Source: Phylloscopus collybita
Taxonomy: Eukaryota > Chordata > Aves > Passeriformes > Phylloscopidae
Assembly: GCA_027886175.1 (NCBI GenBank)
Contig: JAJNNQ010000008.1
Location: 2,573,501-2,637,500 of the forward strand
Direction of reading: 5' to 3'
DNA length: 64,000 nt
The notes under the pieces are model-generated. The model ran no database searches, was not told the DNA's origin, and saw nothing but the letters and a program-made list of their open reading frames with translations. Numbering within the stretch: position 1 is the first letter of the stretch; every line of letters begins with the position of its first letter. Shown piece by piece: positions 37,344 to 49,059 of this stretch. Both the position numbers and the translations under genes were made by a program.

Positions 37344-40300
37344 GGAGCCAGCCCTGCTGCTCCACATCCTGACACCACACATTCCACTGAAGCTGAATGG
37401 GAAGGTAAAATCCTGCAGGGAGCTCAGCATCCTCTCCCTGCAGCACAGCCCACGGGGCCAGGAGGGGAGCAGAGGCTCCGTGACCTGGCACAGGGCAGAG
37501 CCGTGCTGTGCCCTGCGTGCCCCACAAAGCATGCGCTGGGGCTGGCGAGCTGCCCGGCCCCCCCGGCCGCCTCCTGCCCTCCAAACACAGGGCTACCAGT
37601 AATTTTCCATCCTGGCTGTGAGCTCTGCCCTAACGAGATGTTCTCCTATGTCCCTCTAATAGGGCTGGGCCCCATTCAAGTTTCTCTGTTCATTCAGACC
37701 CTGAGTCTGTCCCCCCGCCCGCCCGCCCCCTATTTTGCTGCTCAAGCTGCCTACCAGTTCTGCAGGATGGCTGCTCCTCTGAGCCCTGTTCCTCACAACC
37801 CCACTGCCTCAGGGCAATGGGATGATTTTGTCTAAAAGCCAGGAGAAAAAAAAAAGGAAAAAAAAAAGACCAGCAACCAGCCAAGAAAAATTCCCATGGC
37901 TCAGCTGCACTGGGGCCAGGAACAAGGCAGCCCTGGGGACTTCGCCCTCAGCCGTTTCCAAAGCTGCCTCTGCACAGGCAGCTCTGCTGGAATTGAAGGT
38001 CTGGGTCCATCAGCTGCACTGATGGCCCAGCTCATCAGAGTAAAGTTGGTTTCCAGAGGAAGGTAGCAGGCCCTGGAGCGCTGTGCCTGCAGCACGTGTG
38101 CAGCAGGGCTCTGCCTTCAGCTCCTTCTCCGTGCAGTGAAACTGCTCAACTCTGACCTCAATACAGCCATTCACTTTGTGGGCCTGGAGAGACACCCACT
38201 ACCAGGAGACAGTTCTTCTGGAGGGAGAATTCCCTGCCCATGTCTCCAGAGCAGGCCCCTCCATCCCTTTCTGCCTACTCCCAGCCACAGGAGACAGCAG
38301 CAGCAGTGCCCAGGCCCACTGTGCTGCTTCTGCCACGGCCTCTTTCGGAGCCAAGCCAGGCTTTAAATAAACCCCTGTCAGCAGAGCCAAGCCGGGTGCT
38401 CAGTGACGGCATGTGTGTGTTTAGCAGGTTGATAGGCGTGAGACAGAGCAGAGACAGCAGGGGCTCTCTCCTCAGAGGCCAGAGGCTGGCACATTCTCAA
38501 AGGCAGCATTAATCAGCATTTTCAACTGCACAGCACCTGTCACAGCGCAGCAACATTGCCCACTCTTACCTTCCCTCGGAGGATGGAATAGTGCCATTTC
38601 CCAGGGCTGACCTCTCTAGCTGCAAGCTGCTGTGATGCTTTAGGGGGAGGGTGATGGGTTTGGAACACTCAACTTCTGTTCTTAGAGTATCTACAGTTCC
38701 CCAGTCCCCACCAGCTGCAGCTACCTGCAGTCCCTCCTCCTTGATGGTCAAGAAAGCCCTCAGAGAAGCAGCCCAACACCCAGCTCCCCTTGCTTTGCAC
38801 CCCACCAGCTCTGCCCCTGACCTTCTCCTTGGCCCTCAGCTGATCAATGCCTCTAGTTCTGATCCATCAATCCTAACGATTTCATCCCACTTCTCACTAA
38901 TGCACTCTCTTGTTACGCTGCATTTGGGCCATGGACCCGGCAGATGCTGGGAGAGAGGCAGAGGGCTGGCCAAAGGTGTCTCACTGCTGTGCCAGGACAG
39001 CAGTTGTCTCTTTGAAACACCAGCCTCTCTCACTTCCTGAGGCAGGTCTTCATCTCTTCCTCCCACAGCTCTTGGCTGACTGCACAAGCACAAACCTCCC
39101 TCCCTCAGCTCTCCAGCTCCCTGCACACTCATCCTCTCCTTCCCCTTTTAACTCTGTCCCTAGTAGAAGACTAAGACTAAACCAAGATGAAGTCCCCAAA
39201 CTGGTTTGGGGAGAGCTAGATACCAGGTGCTGCCCTGGCCTGTGCATGTTCCCACTTCAGGGGCTGTAAATCCAATCTTTGTATCCCCCAACCCTAGAAA
39301 GAGTAGTTTGCACAGTGCGTGTCAGACACCCACCCAAACCCACTTCTCCTGGAGTCTCCATGTGCTCCTGAGTCAGGGAGTTGCACATCCCAGGGGTAAA
39401 ATGCCCCCTGACGTGGCTGCTGGCTGCGTGACCGTGCTGCTGCTTTACAGCAGGTCCTGGCTGGGCTCCTGGAGCCCCATCCCACGTGCTGGGGTGCACC
39501 AAACCAGGGGCTCTGGCCCATCCTGGCACTGACCTTCGCTGCCAATCCAGTCACACGCACCCCATCAATAACTAACGGCAAGACAACAAAATGAGCTGTC
39601 ACAGCCAATTAACATGCTGGGCTTAATCGGCTGGTGGGCTTTCAGGGTGGAGGTGTGGGGCTGGCTCCAGGCTGCAAGGGCCAGAGGGAGGCAGGGTGAG
39701 ACATTTCATGGACTGCAGCCACCCCTCTCTGCTGGCTCCCTGGGCCAAGAGCCAGGAGTGGGAGGCCAGGGCAGTGCCCCCTGACAGCCGTGGGATCATC
39801 TCAGGGGTGTGTGGACAACCCAGCCCCAGGCACGGCCAGCAGAGAGGGACAGGCAGCCACCAGGTGACTGGTGTCAGACACCCCACACAGGGCTTTAGCC
39901 CCAAGGCAGACCCTCTTGCTAGGAGAGCAGCCAGCACAAATGCCAAACCCAAAAGGCTTCCACTTGAAGCCAGGAGGGATCTCAATGGCTGTCACTGAGT
40001 GCCTCTCAATTAATTAGCATCCTGCTGATTCTACAATTGAGGCGATTGCTAAGGAGATTAAATCGGTCTCTGCCATAAACCAAATGCTGTTCCCAAGGCC
40101 TGATTTGCAGTGATTTTCTTTTCCTCAAGCCCTTTTCCTGCCCTGTTGACTCAGCTGAAGCCCCAGGGTGCTGGGTGCAGGCAGGACACAGTGGAGCCCC
40201 AGAGATGAGGGTGGGACCACTCAGTTCAAGGTCACTGCACGCCCAGGGAGGGCTCACGTGGAGGATGCTGTGTGAATCCAGAGCAGTGCTGGGTGAACAG

Positions 40301-43300
40301 AGCCTGGCCACCCAGGGAGGCCCTGATCTCTTCATCCCATCCTGCCTGCATCAGCAGGGACAGACTCAGCCGGGCAGCCAGAACTGCATTTGTGCACCTG
40401 AGAGCCCAAACTGAAAGGAAAAATAACAGCTCAGCCTCTAGGCAGAGATTAGCAAATCTACCATGACTGCAATAAACCCTGCTGATTTGGTGCAAACTTG
40501 GAGTAACCCCAAATGCACAGGGGCAGTAGAGCAGAGTACAGCCCTGCCCAGGAGGCTTGGCTCCACTCCATCAGCACTCCCTGGGTCTCCACCAGCACAG
40601 CTGAGGAGAGAGAGGGCTTTTCTCTGGAAGCCTTTGCAAAGGGTGTGACTCCCACAGTTGGTTTGTTGGTGCTGCTCAGGGCCTGTGCATGGCTTGTTCC
40701 CTCACCCCAGCAGGGAAGCAGCCATTCAGCCACCCAGGGACACAAAGAGCACTTAGGAAAGGGGCAGCAGGATGTCAACTAAACAGCCAAAAACCTGCAA
40801 ATCTTGTTTTTGTGATGTGAAGGCAAGAAACTCATCTTAAATCCTTGCTGTGATGGGAGCCTGTCTGCAAAGATTCACCCACCCTGCCCAGGATGGTCCC
40901 ACAGCAAGAGAAACAGGCACATGTGAGGGCTGCTTTGATTGTGCTTTGATTACTGCATCTGCTTCCCTGCTTGCTACCATGTGCATCGCTGCCAAGTCCC
41001 ACTGCCACCTCCTCACTCCACTTTGCTCTAATGCCTGAGAAAAAAACAAGCCACACTACACCCTAAGCATTTGGCAGCTTCTTGGTCTGAAGTCTGAAGG
41101 GGGAAAATTGTCTTTTATGTTCAGCAAGGGTTTGTAAGGGTTTGTCACAATGCTCCTCTGCTCTCCCTGAGGAGAACCCAGGGCCCCCAAGGGACCAACA
41201 GAACAGCTAGAGACAAGCCCTGTCCTACAAGCCACACAGGCTGAGAGTCCAATTTTTAACCTCCATTTGATTTCTGCCACCTTTTTTTTTTTGCATCACA
41301 GCATCACAACTGAAATGGAGCAGCACTGTCACGACCCTCAGGAGACATCTCCGTACCACTGCCCATTTCTAGACACAAAAATCCAAGGAGGCTAAGTCTG
41401 GGACTGCCTTTAGGTTTGCAGTTTCTCAAGCTCACCTGCAGGCAAACTGGGATTCCTTATTTCATGTCCCTCTATGCTTCTCACCCCTCAAACCCTGCTC
41501 AACCCAGCTGCTGCCTGTGCCTTGCAGCAGAAAAACCCAGCAGCAGAAAAGTGGCTTTTCTCCTACAAGAGAGATTTCTAGCTGGGAATCCCAAAGAAGG
41601 TGCATTTTACCCAAGGTGTGAGGGAGCACTGCAAAGAGCTGCAGCTGCAAATCCTCCCAAAGGCTAAGGAAAGGCAATGGAGCAGTGTGTCCTGCCAATC
41701 CAGATAGAAAGGATGCCGAGGCCGCTGGCACTGCTTGGCAGCCTGCCATGAGGAATAACTCTTCAAAAATAGAAGCACGCTAATCTGAGCAACCTGCTGG
41801 TATTGTCAATGACATTAATGAAGTGTTTGGGAAACCAGAACAAATGCCTTGGCTTTTTGGGGCTGTGCCCCTTGTAATTTTCCACACCAGCTGAGGAGTG
41901 TTCTGGCAACAGCGCAGTGCTCTTGGTGCTGTCCTGCTCCCCAGAGCAGAGCAAGGAGTCGGCTCTGGGGGCTCCCAGCAAGCCTGGCCAGCCCTCAGGG
42001 AAGAGGCTCCCCAGAGCAATTTCCACTGGGAAACAAAGCACATCAAGCAGACTCAGTGTGCCCAGGGGAGGTGGAAGCTCCTCTTCTTTCTTGTTTTCAT
42101 TCCTTGTCTCAAGCCCCCTCTGGGTTCTTTTCCACCACCGTGGGCAGGACTCACGGGATGGCAAAAGTCTCCCTGGCAGAGGGGTTTTGGATTCCACAGC
42201 TTTCTCACCACTTCCCTCCTTCTGCAGCAGTCAATAATCCTTCATTTGCATTGCCAAGCATGACATCCACTCTTTGTGTATGCTCTAATCTAGGACAAGG
42301 TAGCACAACCTGCCAAGCCCAGATTTCAATTAAAATTGTGAACTAAGCTTTTGTTGTAGCTGATTACCCAAAATCCAGCAGAAAATCACCAGCTGAAGAT
42401 CAGAACAGCTTGTGCTCCTAACTCAGCCAGGTGCCACTGTGTCTCCCATAAAAATAATATGTGGTGTTACATACAGTATGTCAGTTCCCAGAACATTTCT
42501 TGTTGCTGCTCCTCCTGGTTGCTGCTCAAATTTTGCCTATTTTTTCACTTGATTGCAATAAAAACATTTGTGGGAATACTGTAAAATGTGTCTGTGGACT
42601 GCTTTGTCATAATCAGCAGTCCTTCAGTTTAAAAGCTGAAGGACATGGGGAGAAATAAAACTTGAAAGTCCTTTTCAGACCTTTCCTGGGTAGTTCTGCA
42701 ATGAAGATTTATTGTACCATTCTGAAAACACAAGTTCAAACTCTTCTAACTTAAAGCTTGCTGCAGTACCATGGCAGAAAACAGCTGTGTTCACAAAAAG
42801 CAGAGAGCACTCTCATGCTTCTGTACAGAAAAAAAACTAACGAAGATTTACAAACCCAATACTGTAATTTAAAATTACATGATCAGAATTTTTAAGGGTC
42901 CTAGAAGTGGCATTGCCTTCTTACAAGAAGCCAGTGACATTGAAGACTACTTCAGAGATATTTTTCTCCCTACTCTGAAGGCTGTTGCACAAAATGTTGG
43001 CAAGTGAGCAACCTTCTGCTTGGATTTTGCATCCAGCAGTAGAGAAGAAACACGTTCTTACAAATGCAAGAAAATTAGCTTGGATAGTCACCAAAACCAG
43101 TCCAGAAACTGATGGAACTCATGATTTTGGTTATAAACCAGCTACATCCCAAAGTCAACATCTCAGTAAAATAATATTTCCAATTAAAAGATGCTTCTTG
43201 TCACAGATGGCCTTCAACTTGCTCCCCTTACAGCACTGAGTACAGCTCTGCCACAGTACAGGAAGTGTTTGCCACAGTGCCTGGAGCAGCAGGATCTGGA

Positions 43301-43640
43301 TGGAGACAGCCAATTCCCACCTCCCACCACCACCACAACAAAGTTGAGGTAACACCAAGTCATTCCTACCCATCTTATGTTCCTAAAAATGCAATTCATT
43401 AAAGCAATAGCTCATTGATTGGCTGGCAGGGTCTCTGCCACAACCTGTGCAAGCTGCCAGTCCCCACCTGGGCTAAGTCAAACAGGAACTATTTCTACAC
43501 TGGTACAGCTACACGAGTTAGCTCCTGACCACATTATCTGTAAGAGCAGAGGGATTATCTCTCATGGCCACACTTCTGTGGAGACCTGGACTTTCCCATT
43601 TGCTTTTTCTGCTGCGGTGCAATTAACAAGAGACTTTCCA
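34431..43640. other. Intergenic region between NDRG4 and the GINS3 3' flank
   Basis: About 9 kb without a recognisable gene; the many short ORFs lack known domains. Contents seen are a GGGACA hexamer array (37,307-37,342), A-rich runs near 37,844 and 41,281, and patches with homeodomain-type AATTAA cores near 39,600-39,620 and 40,008-40,020 in otherwise GC-rich DNA. Confidence 0.6.
37307..37342. repeat. GGGACA hexamer array
   Basis: About five to six copies of GGGACA followed by GGCAGG, in intergenic DNA upstream of NDRG4. Confidence 0.9.
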
Positions 43641-43666
43641 CATTAGGAGCATTCCCTTACAAAACA

Positions 43667-43672
43667 TTTATT
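43667..43672 (-). terminator. Poly(A) signal AATAAA
   Basis: A clean signal on the minus strand about 125 bases after the stop of the unassigned ORF. It could end that transcript or a long GINS3 3' UTR. Confidence 0.5.
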
Positions 43673-43796
43673 CAGAATAAAAATCCACAAATGGACAGCT
43701 GACAAATGCATAAGCCATTACGTGCCATTAAGTCATTAAGTGCAGCAGCATTTCATCCTGCACATACTTAAAATACTTCGTCAGGCAAGCTTCCAG

Positions 43797-44201
43797 CTAG
43801 GCTCCTGTGGCAGGACAGCTGGCCCTGTGCAGCTGAGGGAGAGGCACCAAGATAAATGTGCAGGCACAACAGTGTCCCCTCTCACCACCTCCACAGGCTG
43901 TGCTTGAACATCCCTGACCAAGGAACAGCCCTTTGTGCTCGAGGTCTTGTTTGAAGCACCCTATATCCAGGAGCCTCCGCAAGTCCAGTAAGAGCTCTTC
44001 TGAGACTTGGATCTTGCTGTCACCTCCCAGGGATTCCCACACAAGTGGGTGCTCAGCAGCATCAGGATCCAGCTCCTCTGCTTTGGTTCTCAAGGTCCTC
44101 CTTCTGCAGAGGCACAGAAGCACCTGTAAGATGTCTAATACTGCTCCCAATGGACAACCACCCTGATAACTGCAGGAACTAAGTCCTACAGAGATAACCA
44201 T
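43797..44201 (-). CDS. Unassigned ORF, possible terminal exon downstream of GINS3
   Basis: I do not recognise this protein. On the minus strand a good acceptor (TGTGCCTCTGCAG) precedes about 44,107. The frame after it encodes an acidic/Leu-rich stretch (KAEELDPDAAEHPLVWESLG, then SEELLLDLRRLLDIGCFKQD), stops at 43,797, and has AATAAA at 43,667-43,672. It could be an unannotated or lineage-specific gene, an alternative 3' exon of GINS3, or chance ORF within a long GINS3 3' UTR. The last 25 or so residues look non-coding. Confidence 0.25.
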   Translation of the reverse strand: MVISVGLSSCSYQGGCPLGAVLDILQVLLCLCRRRTLRTKAEELDPDAAEHPLVWESLGGDSKIQVSEELLLDLRRLLDIGCFKQDLEHKGLFLGQGCSSTACGGGERGHCCACTFILVPLPQLHRASCPATGA

Positions 44202-44869
44202 GTCTTCTTTCTCCAGTCCAATGGGACTTGAGATGATCTAGGTTTAAGGGCATCCACATGGGATGATAACCACTGTGCTGTTTAGCAAATCCCAAATCCA
44301 GTCACTCCTACTAGCAAGGATGACATTTACTAGGATCATTTTCTTACATTCATTTGCACAGATCAGAAGGAAGGAAACTCAGTTCATTCGCTCTGTCCCT
44401 TCTCCTAAGCAAATTCAGAAATCAGAAGAATTTCTCATGGAGAAATAAGTATCTCAAAGGTTGATAATGGGGCAGAGTTTCCATTAAAGTTTTTGGTTTT
44501 GATGTGGTCCAGACTTTATTCTTTGCTGCCTTCTGTTTCCTCCTTGGTAAAACACCCATCACAGAGACACATCCAGCACAAAAGCCACAGGCATCAAACA
44601 AGAAGAACACTCTTTACTCAACAGCACCAAGGTCACAAGGGCCAGAAAGGGAGAGAGAGGACAAAGCAGCACGAGACCTGTGCAGCCACTAGCTGTGTGG
44701 GTTTGAGGAGGTATTTCTCTCCAGGGCACTGGCACTGTGTACAGGAGTCAGCAAAGAAAAACATTCCTGCCTCACAAAGAGCACCTGTTCCACCTCAGTG
44801 TACAAGAAAAAAAATTAATGCTGTATCACATTTTTTCCACATCACTGGGGCTCTCTAAAGAACAGGGGA

Positions 44870-44910
44870 CCTGGAAACAGCTGTTCATAGAATCAACAGC
44901 TGTTTCCAGG
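44870..44910. repeat. Perfect 16-bp inverted repeat (hairpin)
   Basis: CCTGGAAACAGCTGTT, a 9-base loop, then AACAGCTGTTTCCAGG. It lies about 370 bases past the GINS3 stop codon on the transcribed side, so it may be in the 3' UTR of longer GINS3 transcripts. Confidence 0.8.
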
Positions 44911-45213
44911 AGGTTGGGCAGGATAAGATGAAATCTGTTAATTACACTTCTTTCCAGATCCGGTATTGTAAATATCAATTTGGAGCAATAATTAGTATTT
45001 ATTACCCTTTTAGAAAATGCTATCATAGCCTTTCAGCTACCTTAGCTGCAACTCCTCAGGAGTGCTACGAGTAAGCTGTAAGGCTGTTCAGTGGTGTGAT
45101 CTAGTTTTTACACCCTTGCCCTCTGCCTTTAAAATTTTCACTAGTCTTATCCAAAGCTGTTACAGAAAAGAATTCCCGTTAATGGACAGGGAGCCTGTCC
45201 TTCCCTAAATTGA

Positions 45214-45219
45214 TTTATT
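45214..45219 (-). terminator. GINS3: Candidate proximal GINS3 poly(A) signal
   Basis: AATAAA on the gene strand, about 65 bases after the stop codon, would give a very short 3' UTR. Further AATAAA hexamers occur near 44,515-44,520 and 43,667-43,672, so longer forms are possible. Confidence 0.5.
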
Positions 45220-45280
45220 TTTCTCCTCTACAGGCTGTAAATCTGTGTCCCCCCACTGTAACTTCACGTTCTTCAGGCTT

Positions 45281-45511
45281 TCAACCATCCACTTCTGTGA
45301 GCTTTCTTTTCCCATAGTTCTGCACCAGACTGGAAGCTGTGAGTTGAGAGGCCTGTCCCTTTTCCCAGCACTGGAAGTCATTCAGCCCTTTCTGGCCCAC
45401 TTGAAAGAGAGCCCGTTCCAGCTCATCCAGCCGAGCCACCAGCGCGGACGTGTCCTCGTTGTAGGCGTTCTGAGAGGAGTCCATGATGCGGCGGAAACGG
45501 GCAATGAACGT
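45281..45511 (-). CDS. GINS3: GINS3 coding exon 3
   Basis: This 231-nt exon begins TFIARFRRIMDSSQNAYNED and ends KRKLTEVDG with TGA at 45,281-45,283. The acceptor is TCTCCTCAG. It contains the C-terminal helical domain with GQKGLNDFQCWEKGQASQ. Confidence 0.98.
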   Translation of the reverse strand, partial: TFIARFRRIMDSSQNAYNEDTSALVARLDELERALFQVGQKGLNDFQCWEKGQASQLTASSLVQNYGKRKLTEVDG

Positions 45512-48500
45512 CTGAGGAGAACAACCAGAGTCACTGACAGGTCACACAGGGCCACCACCCCCAGCTCAGCTCAAACCTGGAGGCCTGAGCTTTCAAAACT
45601 GGAAAGACAAAAGTTTAGGCTCCTGTTCACAACAAGCCAAGGGGCTGCAAACAGAACAGCACTTGTTCAGCTTGGCTACAAAGACAGAACCACTTCATGC
45701 CTTAAGCTGGGAAATCAAATGCCTGATACCGGATGGGAAGCAAACAGAATTGGATTTTGGCTGCTTCCTCACAACAGGCTTGAGGAGAGCACAGGGTACC
45801 ACACAATTATGATCTATTCTGTCTCATTTCTCAAGCAATCATTGCTTTAGAGCAGGAGGAATGAATCTCACGCCACAGCAGCTGCTGCAGGAACATAGAA
45901 GCTGCAAGTTGTGAATGCCCTGGAAGTTAAGCCAAACTTAACTTTTGCTGCTGCAAAGCATTCAGTATGCTAGAAAAACACTTAACCATGAAAAAGGTAA
46001 AAAACAAAACCAATCTACAACTTATAAATAGCACAGTTTTGAAAAGCTAAGCAACAAGGTGTATTTAAGGTATTTTATCTTCCTATCTTTGCTTTTTGGG
46101 AACTGGAAAAAAGAGTCAGAACTCTTTGAAAACTTTGCTTTGTTATTTCAGAAGCTGATTTTAAAATCATCAGAACTTATAGGATAGATTATTATAAATT
46201 AGTAACTGTCATTTTGACTTTGTCACCAAACAGTTACACTTCATAGCTCACAATATTTTGCAGCAGGTTTTTAAGTCAGCACAACTCTCCTCTTGTTTGC
46301 TTTCAAAAAGAGAATCAAGCCTGGCATGCTTTGATTTTTCTGTCAATAAGTAATGAGTTCTACTGTGGCTTTTTTTTTTTTTTTTCCCTAAGATGTCCAT
46401 TAGCAGAAAGAGAAAAGGCAAGGAAAGGCGTGGGCACTTCCTCAATGCACAAAGCACATGTTCAGTGAACAACTCCAAGAAACTAGCAGCACTTAAAAGC
46501 CTCTCTGCATCAGCCTTAATGTAAAGCACAGAGAAAGGAAAAAAAAATGCAGTAAAAATCATCCCAGCCCACTTAAAGACCTGGCTGAAGAAATCTCAGA
46601 GCCGTTAGTGGTTATGTTTAAAAGCTCAAGAAGACTGAAGTCTGGAAACAGACAAAGATTATATCTATAATTTTAAAAGAGAAAGGGGAGATGGAGAGGG
46701 AGAAAGGAAGAGCCAGGGAATTATAAATCCATCAGCATCAATTCCTGGAAGCATACTGAACAAAGAAGCAATACAGAAACTTCTGCAGGACAATAAAAGA
46801 ATCACAGCCATCATGGACTTGCCAAGAACAAACTCCCAGAGCCCAGGCTGGTTTCCTGCTAGGGCAGGATGCCAGGCCTTGCACAGGCAGGAAAAGCAGC
46901 AGAGGGGTATCTGTCTTGGGGCATTCTTGGAAGATCTAGCCAGACCACCCAAAGATGGTCAGGAGAGACAGCCATCATCGACAGCTCCTGTCAGGATGGA
47001 AGAACATACTGAGTGGAGTTCCACTGGGATCCCTGCAGAGCCAACTACTGTTTGAGATGTCAGTTAATGAGCTTACAAAAGGAACAGAAGTTGTGCTTAC
47101 CAAATCAGCAAGCAACATGCAGGAGAAGGGATGACTACAGGCATGCTGGGGAGCAGAACTCCTAATTCATAACAATCCTGACTAATCAGAAAGATACTGT
47201 GAAAACAATAGGATGCCGTTCACCCAGGACTAACAGAAGGCTGTACATTAAGGCAGAAACAGTACAAAGTCAGGACACTATTTGTTCTCAGATGCAACTT
47301 GTACCATCCCACTGTGGACTGCAAACCAAACACAGATCCACGTGACTGCATCGTGACAAACCAGATGCCGCACCAAGATGAGCCAAGAGCATCACAGCCA
47401 CTCACAAGGAAATCCTTCTGTTTTCATCAGCACAAGTCCTGAGCATGAGACTGCACTGCTGTTCAGGGCACAGCACAGTGGATGCAGATCCACTGGAGAG
47501 GCACCAGCAGTGCACAATGAGGGCAATCAGAGGTTAGGAAGCATGACCCATAGAGAAATATCAAATGAACTGGGACTGCTGCAGGAAGGAAGAGAATAAT
47601 CTGTCCTCAGCAGTTACTCTGTATGAGACAAGCAGAACAGAGCTTGCATTGCTGTGAAGGAGCTGTGGTTCAGACATTGGAGCAAACCTCCTAAGGTGAG
47701 GCTGGTGAGGCACTGAAAGAGATTGCCCAGAGCAGTGTGAGGTCTCTGCTTTAGACAGATTTAAAGACAGGTATAGTTAAAATAATCTTACATCTCCTCT
47801 AGTCCTGTTTTACAGGACTTTATGAAATACCATATTTACAGTGTGGAAGCACCAAGCTAAAATTACACTCCTGGATGCACAGTGGAGGCTTCCAGCACCA
47901 GGCTGTGCAGCTGCCAAGATGGTCATCCATATTCAATCCAGAAGTCCTTTCGACTAAACCAGGATACTTTTCCTGAAGCCTGCTAAGCAGCTGGGAACAA
48001 AAGGAAGACAGAAAAATGCAAATCTAAATTTCAAGACATGATTCAGATACTTGCCTGCAGGACACTCTGAGCTATCTCAGGATTCTCGGGATTCTCAAAA
48101 TTCAGGAGCTGTGAGCCAAATCCATAGTAGTAGGGCCCCATTTTATGCAGATCAACCACATTGGCATCAGCACTGAACACCGTCCTCCAGGCTTCCTTGT
48201 AAATCTTCGGCAGTTCCACAGAGATGATTCTCCTTCTGCTGTCGTGCAGCCCTTTCGCAAGCCACAGAGGGATTTCCAGCTTTGATCCCTGCAGGAACGA
48301 GAGAAGTTATCCAAAAGTTATCCTTGCTATGGAAGTACACCTGAAGCATCCCCAAAGACATACAGTGAACTTTATTAATGAAGATCCAGCATTCCAAGAA
48401 GTCAATTTTGTTTTGGGAACGGTCTTTTGTGACTGTAGCATAAACCAGAGGCACACTTTAGAGGCGTTATTATTGCAAGACAAAGAAAACAGTCTTTTCT

Positions 48501-49008
48501 CTGAAACTCTGTGGTTTAATAATTGTCAGGTTATTAAACAGCAAGAAAAGAAAAAAGAGGGAAAAACCAACCAAGCAAAGCACATATAATAAAAGCAAAA
48601 ATAACTTTTGATAAAGTGGCGGAGAGCATCATTGCAGTGACCATGGAGAGAAGGCGGCCGTGCCTGGGTGGGGATGAGGCGGTGGCCCCATGGCAGAGCC
48701 CCCCGCGGACAGATTCCCCTCTGCTGCTTTTCCTGCCTGTGCAAGGCCTGGCACCCTGCCCCAGCAGGAACCCAGAGCCCCCCGCGCCCCGTCCCCTCCC
48801 GAGAGCGACGGTCCCGCGTCCCCTCCCCCGTTACCTCCGGGATGGACTCGGCGCTGCCGCCGCCTTGCCCCAGCAACACGGCCAGGCGCGGCAGCGCGCT
48901 CTCGGCGCGCCCCGGCAGCTTCTCCTGCGACATCAGGATATCGTCCAGCGAGAGGAAATTCTCCTCCATGCCCAGCCCGGGGCCCACGGGGAAATACGCT
49001 TCGGACAT
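45281..49008 (-). CDS. GINS3: GINS complex subunit 3 (PSF3)
   Basis: Three exons (48,835-49,008, 48,055-48,288, 45,281-45,511) join in phase 0 into 212 residues; the human protein has 216. The start MSEAYF, the ENFLSLDDILMSQEKLP block, the central WRTVFSADANVVDLHKMGP segment and the end QNYGKRKLTEV match human GINS3 closely. The main difference is a variable, Gly-rich stretch at residues 48-56. GINS3 is part of the four-subunit GINS ring that joins CDC45 and MCM2-7 in the CMG replicative helicase in the nucleus. Intron 2 uses a GC donor. All expected exons are present and intact. Confidence 0.98.
46850..46915 (+). repeat. Inverted repeat arm in GINS3 intron 2
   Basis: 66 bases containing GCCAGGCCTTGCACAGGCAG and GAAAAGCAGCAGAGGGG. 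They match the reverse complement of 48,708-48,773 with about four mismatches. Confidence 0.88.
46990..47780 (+). mobile_element. Degraded CR1 LINE (reverse transcriptase end to 3' UTR)
   Basis: At about 47,010-47,110 the plus strand reads SGVPLGSLQSQLLFEMSVNE and on to TEVVLTKSAS, resembling the CR1 reverse transcriptase segment around its SGVPQGS motif. Further on, GAACTGGGACTGCTGCAGGA and GAGATTGCCCAGAGCAG-type segments match the usual CR1 3' region. Frames are broken and divergence is high, so it is an old insertion, antisense in GINS3 intron 2. Confidence 0.65.
48055..48288 (-). CDS. GINS3: GINS3 coding exon 2
   Basis: This 234-nt exon (78 residues) runs from GSKLEIPLWLAKGLHDSRRR to ENPEIAQSVLQ. 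The acceptor is GTTCCTGCAG. The donor is CAG followed by GCAAGT, a GC-type donor that is otherwise a perfect match to the consensus. Confidence 0.97.
48289..48834 (-). other. GINS3: GINS3 intron 1
   Basis: A 546-bp intron with standard GT-AG ends. It contains one arm of the inverted repeat pair that brackets exon 2 (48,708-48,773). Confidence 0.9.
48708..48773 (-). repeat. Inverted repeat arm in GINS3 intron 1
   Basis: Partner of the 46,850-46,915 arm in the opposite orientation. The two arms bracket GINS3 exon 2. The family of this dispersed sequence is not recognised. Confidence 0.88.
48835..49008 (-). CDS. GINS3: GINS3 coding exon 1
   Basis: This 174-nt exon (58 residues) has its ATG at 49,006-49,008 and a GTAACG donor. 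It carries the conserved ENFLSLDDILMSQEKLP block. The end (GGGSAESIPE) is GC-rich and diverged from human. Confidence 0.97.
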
Positions 49009-49059
49009 GGCCGGGTCGCGACTCCCGCCGCCCGTGAGGCACAGCCCGCCACCGGCACC

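Larger units (their letters stand above)
45512..48054 (-). other. GINS3: GINS3 intron 2 (GC-AG)
   Basis: A 2543-bp intron starting GCAAGT and ending TCTCCTCAG. It contains a degraded CR1 in the opposite orientation, the second arm of the inverted repeat pair, and a T-run near 46,372. Confidence 0.9.
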
